Assembly: GCA_946406115.1 (NCBI GenBank)
Contig: OX291554.1
Coordinates: forward strand, 15,945,092-16,009,091
Length of the DNA: 64,000 bases
Reading direction: 5' to 3'
From: Apoda limacodes
Lineage: Eukaryota; Arthropoda; Insecta; Lepidoptera; Limacodidae
Part shown: in pieces, positions 25,177-36,610 of the stretch
Layout of the letters: each line of letters opens with the position of its first letter
Position numbering within the stretch: position 1 is the stretch's first letter
Notes under the pieces: generated by a model
What the model saw: only the letters and a program-made list of their open reading frames with translations
Told to the model about the DNA's origin: nothing
The model's database searches: none
Program-made: the position numbers and the translations under genes

Positions 25177-25305
25177 ATGGCCGATGGTGATAAAAAGAGA
25201 AAAGAAACCACAGGTTTGCCTTGTCTTCTTCTAAAGGATAGTAAATTTTGTGAGGCTATATTGCGCAGTCCATATAGTCTGGTCAACATGTACCTTTTTG
25301 GGTGA
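25177..25305 (+). CDS. Short ORF with strong start context, running into the foldback (hypothetical)
   Basis: 42 codons starting MADGDKKRKETTGLP. The context ACAAACAAAATGGCC is an excellent insect initiation site. The frame passes an ACAG/GT possible donor after codon 12 and crosses into the left arm of the inverted repeat at 25275, stopping at 25303-25305. No family is recognised. It could be a first coding exon, a fragment left by insertion of the foldback, or chance. Confidence 0.3.
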   Translation: MADGDKKRKETTGLPCLLLKDSKFCEAILRSPYSLVNMYLFG

Positions 25306-26495
25306 AATTTTTGTATAGTCTCCGAAAATTACGATCAAGGTGTCATTCGATTCGGAATATTATGTAGAAAGTTTAAGAAAAAGTTCTAAAAGGGGCCGAT
25401 GAAAATTGCAAAAGTTATAAACAATTAAAAAAAAAAAAAAGTAGGGGTTTGGTTTTTTTTGAATATCCCGAAAACTATCGAAGATATTCGAAATTTGAAA
25501 AAAGATCTGAAACAAGAGGGAAATTTCCTAAAAAAAGTCTTACCTCCCGGAACTGTATCTTTAATATTTATAATTTTTACGGAGCCCTGAAAATAGCGCT
25601 AAAAGCGGGTAGTCTTGCTTCCGCTCGCGATTTGTCATTCGGACACGGTAACAATAAAAATCATTTTAACATATTAAATATGAATATTAAGGAATAAAAA
25701 ATTTTTAGTACTATTGGGATATATAAATGAATACTAATCCGTAGGCGAAAAATTTTTATCCCCATTTTTCCATTAGTTATGCATTAGTTAATTAACTACT
25801 TTTTCTGAATAGAATGTTAACAGAAAAAAGCTGATTATTATTAAACTACAACCCTAGGATTTTTTTCACTTCGTGGAGTTATTCTTAAAAGGCATTAAAA
25901 TAGATCCCCGTTGGAAAAATTTAAAAATGTTAATTTTCCACTTTTTTATTAACAATCGAAAACATTAAAAAATTAAAAACTGCATAAAAGATATTAAAAA
26001 ATTTTTTTTTTTCAAATATTTCAAATTTTATGATTTCTAACGGTTAAAAGTTACATGAAAATAATTTTTTTTAATTTTTTACCGTGATTGTTTAAATAAT
26101 TGTTATAAACAAATGCATTGTTTATAAGATAATCAACAATTTTTTTTTCCTAATCTACTTGTCGATATAAATTATGATTTTTAAGAAAAAAATTATTCCT
26201 TAAAAAAATTATTTATTGCTATAAAATGCATTTCTTAATTAACAATCGTTTTTTACCACTAAATATAAATATTAAGGAACCATTTTTTCTCTAAAAATCA
26301 TAAATTCTATTGTTCTTAAATATTCTGGAAAAAAAATTTTTTTTTTTTCATTTTTTATTTGTTTATTTAATAAACATTTTGTTATAAACAAATGGATTTT
26401 CTTACTTTATTTTTTTTTTAATTTGTAATTTAATTATAAAAACAGCTATGTATTATTTTTTATGAAAAATTTTTTTTATCTATTTTTTATATAAC
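25275..26495 (+). repeat. Long foldback, left arm (about 1.22 kb)
   Basis: Begins tagtctggtcaacatgtacc and ends in tattttttatataac. Its reverse complement is 26743-27957, with similarity of roughly 97% by eye over the stretches I compared. It contains an 82-codon frame (25449-25697) without a clear domain. See the finding. Confidence 0.95.
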
Positions 26496-26742
26496 AAATA
26501 TCTATTTTTTATATTAAAATGAACAATTTTTTCGGTTTATTTTTTATAAACAATTGTCAATAATTAACATAAATAATAGAGCTAGAGCTGAAGTTAAAAG
26601 CTTAAATTGTTCATTAATTTATAGTGAATAAAAACGACTTGAAGTATAATTGTCGTATATATAAAAGTTTAAAAGTTATACCAATTATAAAAGAAAAAGA
26701 GCGAGATAAAAAGGCAAATTTTAATACGTAAAAATATTAAAA
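26496..26742. other. Foldback centre (247 bp unique loop)
   Basis: AT-rich single-copy spacer containing agagctagagctgaag. No long frame is present. Confidence 0.85.
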
Positions 26743-27957
26743 GTTATATAAAAAATAGATAAAAAAATTTTTTCATAAAAAATAATACATAGCTGTTTTT
26801 ATTATTAAATTACGAATTAAAAAAAAAAAAAAGTAAGAAAATCCATTTGTTTATAACAAATTTTTTATTAAATAAACAAATAAAAAATGAAAAAAAAAAT
26901 TTTTTTTTCCAGAATATTTAAGAACAATAGAATTTATGATTTTTAGAGAAAAAATGGTTCCTTAATATTTATATTTAGTGGTAAAAAACGATTGTTAATT
27001 AAGAAATGCATTTTATAGCAATAAATATTTTTTTTTAAGGAATAATTTTTTTCTTAAAAATCATAATTTATATCGACAAGTAGATTAGGAAAAAAAAATT
27101 GTTGATTATCTTATAAACAATGCATTTGTTTATAACAATTATTTAAACAATCGCGGTAAAAAAAATTAAAAAAATTATTTTCATGTAACTTTTAACCTGT
27201 AAAAATCATAAAATTTGAAATATTTGAAAAAAAAAATTTTTTAATATCTTTTATGCAGTTTTTAATTTTTTAATGTTTTCGATTGTTAATAAAAAAGTGG
27301 AAAATTAACATTTTTAAATTTTTCCAACGGGGATCTTTTTTAATGCCTTTTAAGAATAACTCCACGAAGTGACAAAAATCCTAGGGTTGTAGTTTAATAA
27401 TAATCAGCTTTTTTCTGTTAACATTCTATTCAGAAAAAGTAGTTAATTAACTAATGCATAACTAATGGAAAAAAGGGGATAAAAATTTTTCGCCTACGGA
27501 TTAGTGTTCATTTATATATCCCAATAGTACTAAAATTTTTTTATTCCTTAATATTCATATTTAATATGTTAAAATGATTTTTATTGTTACCGTGTCCGAA
27601 TGACAAATCGCGAGCGGAAGCAAGACTACCCGCTTTTAGCGCTATTTTCAGGGCTCCGTAAAAATTATAAATATTAAAGATACAGTTCCGAGAGGTAGGA
27701 TTGTTTTTTAGGAAATTTCCTCTTCTTTTCAGATCTTTTTCGAATATCTTTGATAGTTTTTGAGATATTCAAAAAAAACCAAACCCCTACTTTTTTTTTT
27801 TTTTTAATTGTTTATAACTTTTGCAATTTTCATCGGCCCCTTTTGGAACTTTTTCTTAAACTTTCTACATAATATTCCGAATCGAATGACACCTTGATCG
27901 TAATTTTCGGAGACTATACAAAAATTTCACCCAAAAAGGTACATGTTGACCAGACTA
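26743..27957 (-). repeat. Long foldback, right arm (about 1.22 kb)
   Basis: Mirror copy of 25275-26495 ending ggtacatgttgaccagacta. Differences are small indels in A/T runs and a few substitutions. Confidence 0.95.
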
Positions 27958-28042
27958 ATAGGAAAGATTAAATAACTCGAAGTCTATGGTTTTAGTCAAA
28001 TGTTCTTGTGAGAAAGGACATAAGGAATGTAATGTTTGAAAA

Positions 28043-28390
28043 TTAACTTATAGTGCGGCAAACTCTTCTGAGTCGGTAGTGGTCGCTATTGGCCTGTATG
28101 TTAATATGACGACTGTATAGTTTTGAATTTTTTACTACTTGTTTAGAAAAGTTTGCTGCTCTGTAAACGAATTCAATGTAAGGTGAGCTTTCTTTTCGTA
28201 CACACGTGATAGCTGTCAATAAATTAGTGGCCAGTACAACCTTCGCATAAGGTGCGTGTGTTGCCAGGGTCAGTACGTCAGCTGTCCACCCGCGCGGCGG
28301 AAGCGAAAGGAATTCGACATGGACGGACACCTTTGTTTTGTCATTAATTAATTCGAGCAACTCACGATTCGGCGCGTAAACGTATACATT
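28043..28390 (-). CDS. Coding-like frame of unknown origin (possible SF2-helicase-like remnant)
   Basis: An open frame of 115 codons runs from just after a TGA to a TAA; no ATG opens it, so it would be an exon or a remnant. The 28180-28390 part is clearly richer in G+C than its surroundings. It starts NVYVYAPNRELLELI and contains PYAKVVLATN, later FSKQVVKNSK and QANS. The spacing loosely recalls the second RecA-like domain of SF2 RNA helicases (motif V around ATN, then a QxxxxR region), but the invariant glycines and arginines are not clearly kept. Alternatives are an unrelated gene fragment or chance. I do not assign a function. Confidence 0.3.
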   Translation of the reverse strand, partial: NVYVYAPNRELLELINDKTKVSVHVEFLSLPPRGWTADVLTLATHAPYAKVVLATNLLTAITCVRKESSPYIEFVYRAANFSKQVVKNSKLYSRHINIQANSDHYRLRRVCRTIS

Positions 28391-28739
28391 TCACGCTTTT
28401 TTTACACACAGGCCCAAAAGATACGTAATTAACCGTGTTGTTGGCAATTGCCTATTTCAAGTTTCCTATACATTGAGTTTTCTAGGTTTAAGAGAATTTT
28501 TATACTATTAAGAGTTGAGTTACTTAGAGTATTTGGGTGAAAACATATTTCATATGATCAAATATATGTATCTATCATGGTGTTCTTTTTTTTCATTTTA
28601 TTACAGAATTGATTATGTAATTTTGCCAAACTTAAAAAAAGAGAACCTAAAAACAATGCTTTTAATTTGCGCCCGTTGAGAATGGAATGCAAACTCACTT
28701 TATATTTCGATTGGCTGATATGAGTGATACGAAATAAAA

Positions 28740-28975
28740 ATACGAAAATAAATCTTCATCATCATCATCAGTGCAGTTCCAATGCTGGACTCTCCCTATG
28801 AAAGGGACAAAGGCCGCTCCGAAGGTGCGCCAGTTTGCACAGTCCTGCTGTTTACGGCTACGGCATACAGCTATATCGGTAACCTTAGTTTTCTGTCCGA
28901 TTACCTCGTGGATCGTGTGGATCCGGTCTCTAAGGTTCATAGAACCCACGGGCGATAATGACATATAAAATATGT
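28740..28975 (-). mobile_element. RTE-type LINE 3' end
   Basis: Ends in an ATC triplet run (28755-28770), typical of RTE tails. The minus frame reads LRDRIHTIHEVIGQKTKVTD, recalling the RN(E)xIRxRTKVTDIA block of this family, followed by a decayed QHWNCTDDDDED end. Confidence 0.75.
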
Positions 28976-29156
28976 CATATGCGGACCGTGCGCGCTCTTT
29001 GTACCTGATTTGTCTATGCTACCATGTATGTATAAAAGCGCCATCTGTAGTTCAAGATATGAACTACCGCAACGCGCCAAACAAGCAATTACAAATTTTT
29101 ACTGCAGCCTAAACTTTTTAATTCATAAATTCTATAGATATCGCTAGATAGCGTTG

Positions 29157-29200
29157 TTTCTGGTCTCAAACTAAGCCAAGCTTATGCTATGGATACCACA
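29157..29200 (-). mobile_element. SINE tail fragment
   Basis: aactaagccaagcttatgct plus atggataccacat is the reverse complement of the tail seen at 54610-54660. Confidence 0.55.
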
Positions 29201-29214
29201 TAACGGAACATATA

Positions 29215-29340
29215 CATACTTTAAAAGGTTGTCTGGAAGAGATCGCTTATTAGCGATGAGACCGCCAATTTGATATCTTTTTGCTTAATTTAGTAATGTG
29301 TTCTTTGTTTATGCGCAATAAAGTATATTATTATTATTGT
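29215..29340 (+). mobile_element. LINE-like 3' UTR with ATT tail
   Basis: aggttgtctggaagagatcg, then ttagcgatgagaccgcc and caataaagtatattattatt is a recurrent lepidopteran 3' end. A shorter relative lies near 38226-38310. Confidence 0.6.
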
Positions 29341-29394
29341 TATTTTGTAAATACATTCTTATTATGCATAGAAAACACCCAGTATCAAAACAAT

Positions 29395-29495
29395 CACATT
29401 TTCATCTCATACAAGTTTGTCTTGTGCGGAAATCAAACCCACGCCTCTCGATTTAGCAGTTGGGTCATAAGCCACTGAGCCACGGAGTCGATAAT
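29395..29495 (-). mobile_element. tRNA-derived SINE head
   Basis: Read on the minus strand: ccgtggctcagtggc (box A type) and ggcgtgggtttgatttcc (box B type), then an acaagacaaac body. It matches the head of 54428-54690. Confidence 0.7.
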
Positions 29496-29520
29496 TTAGT
29501 TTGGATAAACTAATAGGTAT

Positions 29521-30092
29521 ACACAAATGAATAAGGATCGCAAGCTGCTTTACAAGTTGCAAGTCCGGTCCCATATGAGGTACTGCTGCCATCTCTGGGT
29601 GGATACATCCGGATACCAGCTTGGCCCGTTTGACTCGGTTCAACGACGGGCTGTGAAAATCGTCGACGATTCCATACTCACAAGCCGTACCGAACCCTTA
29701 AGTTTGAGGAGAGAATTTGCCCCCCTGTGTGTGTTCTACCGCTTTTATAATGGGATGTGTCCTGAGGAATTGTTCGAAATAATGCCCACGGCTACTTTCT
29801 ACCATCACGCCGCTCATCATCGGCATGGAATTCATCCACACACCTTAGAACCTAAATGGTCACAGTGAAGAAACTTCCTCCGCGAACGCTGAGGTTGTGG
29901 AATGAGCTCCCTGCCAAGGTTTTCTTTAAGGACTACAGTATGGTGTTCTTCAGGAAGAAGTTATTAGATTTTTGAAAAGACAGCAACGCGCGTGATGCCC
30001 CAGGTGTTGCAAGCGTTCATATGCTGCGGTGACCGCTTACCATCAGGCAGACCGCAAGCTTGTTAGCCACCTTAGTGATATTAAAAAAAAAT
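29521..30092 (+). mobile_element. Jockey/CR1-like LINE, C-terminal RT-ORF end and tail
   Basis: The frame 29527-29868 reads LLYKLQVRSHMRYCCHLW, FDSVQRRAVKIVDDS and FAPLCVFYRFYNGMCPEELF. It stops after EPKWSQ, and further similarity continues out of frame to the tail gccaccttagtgatatt plus A-run at 30068-30092. The copy is 5' truncated and broken. Confidence 0.92.
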
Positions 30093-30591
30093 CATAAAAT
30101 GTGAACTTAAGTAATGGGAACACGGCTGAGATGCTAAGAATAATCTTCCACATTGTAATTCCATGGATTTTAATCTAAAAATTTTTTTTTGAAAAAGCAT
30201 TTACGAATATTTATGCTAGTAGGGTAAACTGAAAATTAATTTAAAGACCAGATTAATTGAAATATAAAAAAAATGATCTGCCAACAAAAAAATTATTGAA
30301 CTATGAGTAACGGTAATATGAGATGGTAATGGCTCAGGCCACACACTTACACTTTGCCGGTTTTTAATATTTGTTGCTACACTTAGGTCACCCAATTTTT
30401 ACTGAAAATTTTAAGTTTGTATGTATTAATGTTTTTTACTTTAGAGCAAAAAATAACGAAAATGAGTTTCTTGTATGCGAGTCCACTTAATTTTTATTTT
30501 TTTACTTTTTATTATTTGTTAGATAATCCCCCATTACAACACATATTCTGTGAAAATTTAATACTTCTAGCTTAAATAAAGAGCCATTTAA

Positions 30592-30938
30592 GAGAATACG
30601 ATTCGCGGCGTCTCGCAGCGTGCTTCATACAAATGAATTCCCCACTTGTTTTTGACATTTACTGATCAAATACTGTGAAATTTTGTAAACATGATATCAA
30701 GCTAAATATAATATGTCTGTGTTGTAACCTTATTTGAGACTATTTTTATGAAAAACTGCAATCTTGTATAACTTTTAAACTATACAATTAAAGAAAAAAC
30801 TGTCACGCGGCAGACTAAGATTTTATTCTTACAACACTGGTTTAAAATTTTATGGTATTTGAATGGTAAGTGTCCAAAATAAGTGGGAAATTCGTTGTAT
30901 GAAACACGCTGCGAGGTGACGCAAATCATATCCTCTTA
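30592..30938. mobile_element. MITE with about 65-bp terminal inverted repeats
   Basis: The left end (ctcgcagcgtgcttcataca) is mirrored at the right end (tgtatgaaacacgctgcgag). It is non-coding. A partial copy lies at 46564-46690. Confidence 0.85.
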
Positions 30939-31934
30939 ACGGTTGAACAGACAGACAGACAGCGTAGGCTATGTAAATGAGCTAAAAAGTAAGAGCTATG
31001 GAACCCTAAAAAGTAAAAAGTAGGGGAACTTTTATATAATTATTAGGTCCAGTTCACATTTGTATACATAAAAAAATAGTAAAATTGAATCAACATAATA
31101 ACTTTAATATTTAGATTGTAAAACCTTTAACAAAACAAATATTTTGCAACCCACCTCAACTAAAAATGCCTTTATATTTATAAACTGTTATGTTGATTAC
31201 ATCACAGTCTTTCGATTTAACAAATAATAATTAAGTTTTAATACTATTTTTTAGTTACCTAGCGCACTGAATTGATTTCTCGAGAATTCTCCAGCAGAAA
31301 ACCTAGTTATCATATAGCATAAGTAGCTTATGAAATCTCTGCGATATTGCAAATTGTGAAGATGTATTCTATTATCACGTTTCAAAGCTCTCCTGAGCGA
31401 TATTAGAACGTTTTATGTGAGAACACGTTTTCTTCACTTAAACCTTCAAAACATTTTCCATTTATTCCTTTTACAATTTTCTTTCAGATTCAGCGCAATA
31501 ACTTTAAACCGTATTGATCTGAAATCTTAAAGTTTTCTCAGGAACGTGTCCTTTATATCGTTTCGTGGTCCAATGGTTGCTTTCATCTTATAAAAGAAAC
31601 GTTTTGAAGAAATGACGCAATGAAAAGGATCTTTTTGGCCTTAGGAGAAAAAAATGATTTGTAGAAATTTCACACTAATAAAGCAATTTCCACCTCAACT
31701 ACAATGGAGAATGTAATCAAGAAATTGAAAGTGAGCCTGAATTTAATTTAAGTAGAGCATAAAACAATCTTAGTTTGTCATCGAATGAATGTTTTAGAAA
31801 AATTTTATTCAATGAGGTAGTTCGCTCTGATTTTGTTTTACATTCACTTTTGTTAATTATTTTTAGTTAAGGTATTGGATATTTTACATTACAGTTCAAA
31901 ACAAAAGAGTGCATTAATTTTAATTTATGATCAT

Positions 31935-32035
31935 CACATAAATGTTTGTTCTGTCCGGAGATCGAAACCTCGTCCTAAAGTTCAGCAGGCAGTCTAACTG
32001 TGCCAGAGCTGTCGGAATTTACAATATCAGAGTTT
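31935..32035 (-). mobile_element. SINE-like tRNA-derived fragment
   Basis: On the minus strand: tctggcacagttagactgcc (box A-like), then gaggtttcgatctccgg (box B-like) and an acagaacaaacattta body. Confidence 0.5.
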
Positions 32036-32439
32036 GATTCTGGGTTTTATTGAAATACTTACTCATTTAAAACGATTAAGCCGTACCAAGTATGTGCAAA
32101 TTTTTTTAACCTCGTCGATTGTCGTCGAAAAATTTATAAATCGATTATAATCAAAACGATTTTATTTAAAAGTATTTATAAAGTATGACTTTTTATTTGT
32201 TTTAAGAAAATGCGGTTTAATAGTTAGAGGGGAGGAAGGAGGAGTAGGAATTTCCGTTAGTTTTCGGGTTTCTGATAAAAGTGGCCGCCTTTAGCCAATA
32301 CCTGGACAAGATTGACAATACTCGCAGACATGTTCCACACATAGTAGAACACGTTATAAAAGTAGTTAATCCCTAGTTAGCATTATTATTTTTTTCCCTT
32401 TTTTAAAATACGCTTTTTATGAAGAAGAAATAAACAATA

Positions 32440-32600
32440 TCTAGTAGCGGCGCTTGTGTGCTGTATAAGAGGCCTTAATTACAGAACTGTATGGCGGTGC
32501 ATATAACACACTCTCAAGACGGCGCCTTAAGGCGGTCTAATAAAACTGTGACATGCGAACGAACGCGGACGGGCATGCTCATACTCGAGGGGCGTTCAAA
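32440..32600. repeat. GC-richer interspersed sequence
   Basis: Contains agacggcgccttaaggcggt and gaacgaacgcggacgggc. It looks like repeat DNA, family not identified. No frame. Confidence 0.35.
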
Positions 32601-32640
32601 TTTTAGAACAATAGATACTGCTATAGCTTACTAAAGCAAA

Positions 32641-32735
32641 CTTCATTAGTATTATAAAGGAGGAATTCAGGGCGGGCGCAGCCGCTGGCAAAGTTTAGTA
32701 CTTAATATAAAAGAAATTAAGGAGACGTTTCATAC
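32641..32735 (-). repeat. Fragment of the 'gccagcggc' repeat family
   Basis: The reverse complement (gccagcggctgcgcccgccc and gaaacgtctccttaattt) matches 34636-34720. Confidence 0.7.
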
Positions 32736-32780
32736 AAGATTTTTTGTTTGAATTTATGCAGCATTCAACGTGAAATGATA

Positions 32781-33173
32781 ATTGAAATGTTACAATTTAA
32801 GGACCGAATATTGCATTTGTTAGAGGACGCAATTTTATTTTCGGGACATGTGTGGGGGGTCAATAGAAGCTTAACCTCAAGTTTGGGGGTCGCCACCCTT
32901 GTCATCCGGGCGCCATCTTGGAAAAAGGGGTGAAAACACTTTTTTCGCGATATCTCGGAAACTATGCGTCTTACAAAAAATTCGTACATCATAATTTGTA
33001 GCAATTATATTATAAATTAAAGAAGTTATTAGCAAAAAAGTTTTCTTTTTTGCTCTATAACTTTTTTTATACATTTTACAAAAAAATTACCTCAGACCAA
33101 TCTTGTAGATGATCTTTTGAGGAAAATTTTTCTCTGTAATTTTTTTTAATTTCATTCATTTAAAGTTGACCGG
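32781..33173 (+). mobile_element. TIR element family A, truncated copy
   Basis: attgaaatgttacaatttaa and tgttagaggacgcaatttta match the right end of 44271-44756 on the opposite strand. It lacks the other terminus. Frames here are antisense shadows of the repeat. Confidence 0.88.
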
Positions 33174-33484
33174 GTTCGTCAATGCTCATGAGAATCCGGT
33201 CAAAATGAAATGTTTAACTTATTTTTGATTTTTTTTATTGTAAATATATATATATATCTTAAAATCGTACAACTTTACTTATTCATTCCTAACTTCTTTC
33301 CCCGCCACCTATGAAGTAGAGTCTAAGGGCGCGTTTTTTTTACGCGACATCCTGAATTAGCTGGTGGTACCGCGCTATTCCTGAGTGAGAAAGTCGATCC
33401 ATCTTTGCTCACTCTTGTTGGAAAACGTTTTTTTCATAGCTTTAAACGGCGGTAATAAAGACGACTCACTAGACGGCTTGCGAT

Positions 33485-33602
33485 ACAAACGATTCACTTT
33501 CCCCCATTCCTTCAGAGTCTCGCCCCAAAAACCCGATGGTGCAGTAAAGGCTGCATCAGCCAACTGCATAGTCAGTTCAGAAAAAAAATATGTTTTAAGA
33601 CA
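33485..33602 (+). repeat. Family C (3'-end block with A-tail)
   Basis: agagtctcgccccaaaaacc, ccaactgcatagtcagttca and an A-run recur at 53250-53330, and in reverse at 45966-46112. Confidence 0.8.
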
Positions 33603-34099
33603 ATAAGTACAAAAACTGGGACAGGAAATATACAAATGTGATCAGGTACTTATATTTGTTTTGGTTGACAAAGGATAAAAAAGAAAAAAAGTAGTACTTA
33701 AAAAGACTGATTATTTAGAAGATAAAGTTTAATTTTCTTAATATATTGTAGTATATAATGTAGTTTAGAAAAAGTTATACAGCTGTTATATAGCAACATA
33801 ATGGAATAGGAAATGACATCTACAGTGATCCCTTTTATGTATCACACAAAGGCTAATGAGAGCATTGAGCGACTGGATGGAGGTTGTATTATGAAGTTAT
33901 AAGGAAATTGCGAAAGACGAGATTGTAACATTGAAACCATGTCATTGAACAATAGTATTGTTCACTTGTTATGAAGGTTGTATGGAAGAACGTAAATTTC
34001 ATAAAAAAATCTCTTGTACCTTTTTGTTTAGGTATTTGTTTAGGTACTGGTATATATACCTAAGTCATGTTAAAACGCGAAGATTACTTTTGATTTTTG

Positions 34100-34280
34100 G
34101 AGTTCCGTAGCCTAATGGCAAAAATAAAGCTCTAACAGTTTTGTCATGTTGGTACGCACGAGTATGTCCGTACGTAGGTATGTCACAGTCCTATAATTCC
34201 GGCATTTTTGCATCGATTCTGATTAAATTTAATAGACATGCAAAAAAACGCAAGCCCGACTAACGCTTGGCCGGTTTTTT
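34100..34280 (+). repeat. GGTTCCG-type repeat with ggccggtttttt end
   Basis: ggagttccgtagcctaatgg at the left and acgcttggccggttttttg at the right. A related copy is at 43637-43760. Confidence 0.6.
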
Positions 34281-34574
34281 GAAGTGAAAACTTCTTTAGC
34301 GGCTTTGTGCACTTTTTTTTTGATTAAAAAATGTTAAACTCGCGTCAGGTCACGTGTCCTGATCGAAAATTCATATAAAATTCGTAAGACGGAACTCGCG
34401 TCAGATTTATTTACATTACGTTAGACGGAAACCATAATGCCACGCCTATTATAATTTTTATGTTTAGTTTAGGATTTTAATTCTATGACAGATTGAGATG
34501 TCAAATATACTACGTCAAAAAAGTAAATAAACAAACATTATTACTTGTTGACAATGTCAAAGACATGTCTTGTG
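34281..34574 (+). repeat. Family B, short copy
   Basis: Shares actcgcgtcaggtcacgtgt, the cacgcctattataattttta region and gacatgtcttgtg with 42929-43527 in reverse orientation. It lacks the GC-rich middle of that copy. Confidence 0.85.
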
Positions 34575-34639
34575 AACTATTGTTTCCATTATCATTTTAA
34601 GTTGAATGCTGCAAAAATTCAAATAAAAATATTTTATGA

Positions 34640-35011
34640 AACGTCGCTTTAATTTTTTTTATATTAAGTACTTGACTTTGCCAGCGGCGGCACCCGCCCT
34701 GAATTCCTCCTTGATTTTGAGTTAATTATGTCGTCGAAACAGGGTATACTAGACTGTTGTATTGAGCTTACAGTGTTGTTCATAAGTATAATGAAGTTTG
34801 CAGCAAGCTATAGCTGCATCTATTGTTCTTTAAACTCCGTTATAGTTATTTCCGCGGGAACTTTTGATTTTTTTGGGCCTGTATGCTATTCCAGGACCTA
34901 ACCTATGTATATGCCAAGTTTCATCCCGATCCGTCCAGGGGTTGAAGCGTGATTGAGTAACAAACATCCACCCAGACATACAAACTTTCACATTTATAAT
35001 ATTAGTAGGAT
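34640..35011 (+). repeat. Repeat of the 'gccagcggc' family
   Basis: ttgccagcggcggcacccgc, ttccgcgggaacttttgatt, a gtttcatcccgatccgtcc block and an ataatattagtagga end. Same family as 17561-17961. Confidence 0.8.
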
Positions 35012-36465
35012 TCGTCTGAATAGCCGCCATTATTACCAAAACACACAAAACTTATGATAATATAGTTGATTTTAAACTATCTTTTTTATCTTATCGTCAC
35101 GTTCAGACACGATCATTAACTAGATAAAATTAGTATAATAATTTAATTTATAACATTTTTATATGAAATTATCACAGCAAAAACAGAATTAAAAGACTAA
35201 AAATAAGTGTCAAAATTGGAACGGAAATTTATATTTATTTTTATTACATTTTTACATACTATTTTTTTAAAAAGGAGGAAAGTTAAAGTTATAAATAAGT
35301 TATAAACATCATGAATTTCAATAAAATTTGTGTCCATTAATTTTGTTAAAATAACTTTTTACATGCTTTTGCCAAATTACTTAAGTGAATTGCAACTAAA
35401 GTAGGTGTGCTTGGATTTCCGTTATACGCTTTCACTAACATATAAGTGCCATGGTGCAATCAGCTAATAGCTTGCTAACTGTTTGAAACGGAGATACATA
35501 TATCAATGGTGGTGCATTAGCAACGTTGCCAACAAGCAAAAACTTTGAAATTAATCATCAGTTATAGTTTTTACTTTAGAGATAGAGAGTGAATAAGGTA
35601 AAATTAATGGATTAACAAATATATTGAGATTTACCTAAAAATATATTTATAAGGTTTTCTTTTCATTTATAGAATTGAATAATTTTTATGACACGAGTTC
35701 TTAATTCTAAATAATATGACGAGCACACACACACACACACACACACACATACCTTTTTTGTACTAGTACTACTAGCAAAACGGACGTCAAGGCGATTTTT
35801 GGTCGAACAAAAGATCAAAAAGACGTTGGGTACGTACGTTTGATTTTTTCTAAATAGTCGTATAAAAGAATTTTACTGGACTTTTTGGCATTATTTGCTT
35901 TTATATTATATAAACATGTCAAGTAAACGCCTACTCCTAGAATTTATAGCATGCTGTTGCTAACGCTAGCACTTTTCTCATCTTAAAGCCACGACTCGAT
36001 TCATTTACATGATAAATCGAACTTGATCATCGTTTTTCCGTAATATAAGTTAATACCATTTTGCTCTTGTTTTCCGACGCTCCCACCCAATTACCTACTA
36101 CCTTAATAACTCACGCTCACAAGCAGGTAAAATAATTAAAGATAGAAAAATTACTTGCGCCCTACATGAAACCACCGCTGCGCTGCCCTACCTTAGATTC
36201 AACTCTAGCTACAGCCCTGTCCTGACTCCACTCTAAGTGCCAAGTTTTTACTTCTTACTATAGTATACTTTTTAGGTAGATATACAATAAAAATCCTATA
36301 AAAGGAAGTTGTCTTAAAAAAACATCCGTTTGGTTACTTGAAGCGCTATTTTATTGTCATACATTTATATCGTTTGCGTAAATGCCAAAGTAACAAAAAA
36401 ATTTTTGCTCGCTTACTTCTCATCTCTATAATAACTATACAGCTATAGCCTTAACTTAATTAACT
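35012..36465. other. AT-rich intergenic, no gene seen
   Basis: Apart from the CA microsatellite I see no coding or repeat signature. Confidence 0.5.
35727..35750. repeat. (CA)n microsatellite
   Basis: About 12 CA units. Confidence 0.95.
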
Positions 36466-36469
36466 TAAC

Positions 36470-36610
36470 TTCTCTTGTGTGTCTGTATGTATGTATGATA
36501 GCTTTTTTTTTCCTTTCGATATCTCAAGAACCAATAGACCAAATTGCTCTCGTGACCATATCAATCGATACGCCGCGTCGAGAGTGTGTTCACGAAAAAA
36601 GTGTAAAAAA
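36470..36610 (-). repeat. Family D fragment
   Basis: ttcgatatctcaagaaccaa and gaccatatcaatcgatacgc are the reverse complement of the start of 40190-40390. Confidence 0.65.

Noticed and set aside
25449..25697. 82-codon frame in the left foldback arm as a protein gene.
   Set aside because: It starts without ATG, has no domain and its mirror copy is disrupted. It could be an old coding trace, but I cannot support it.
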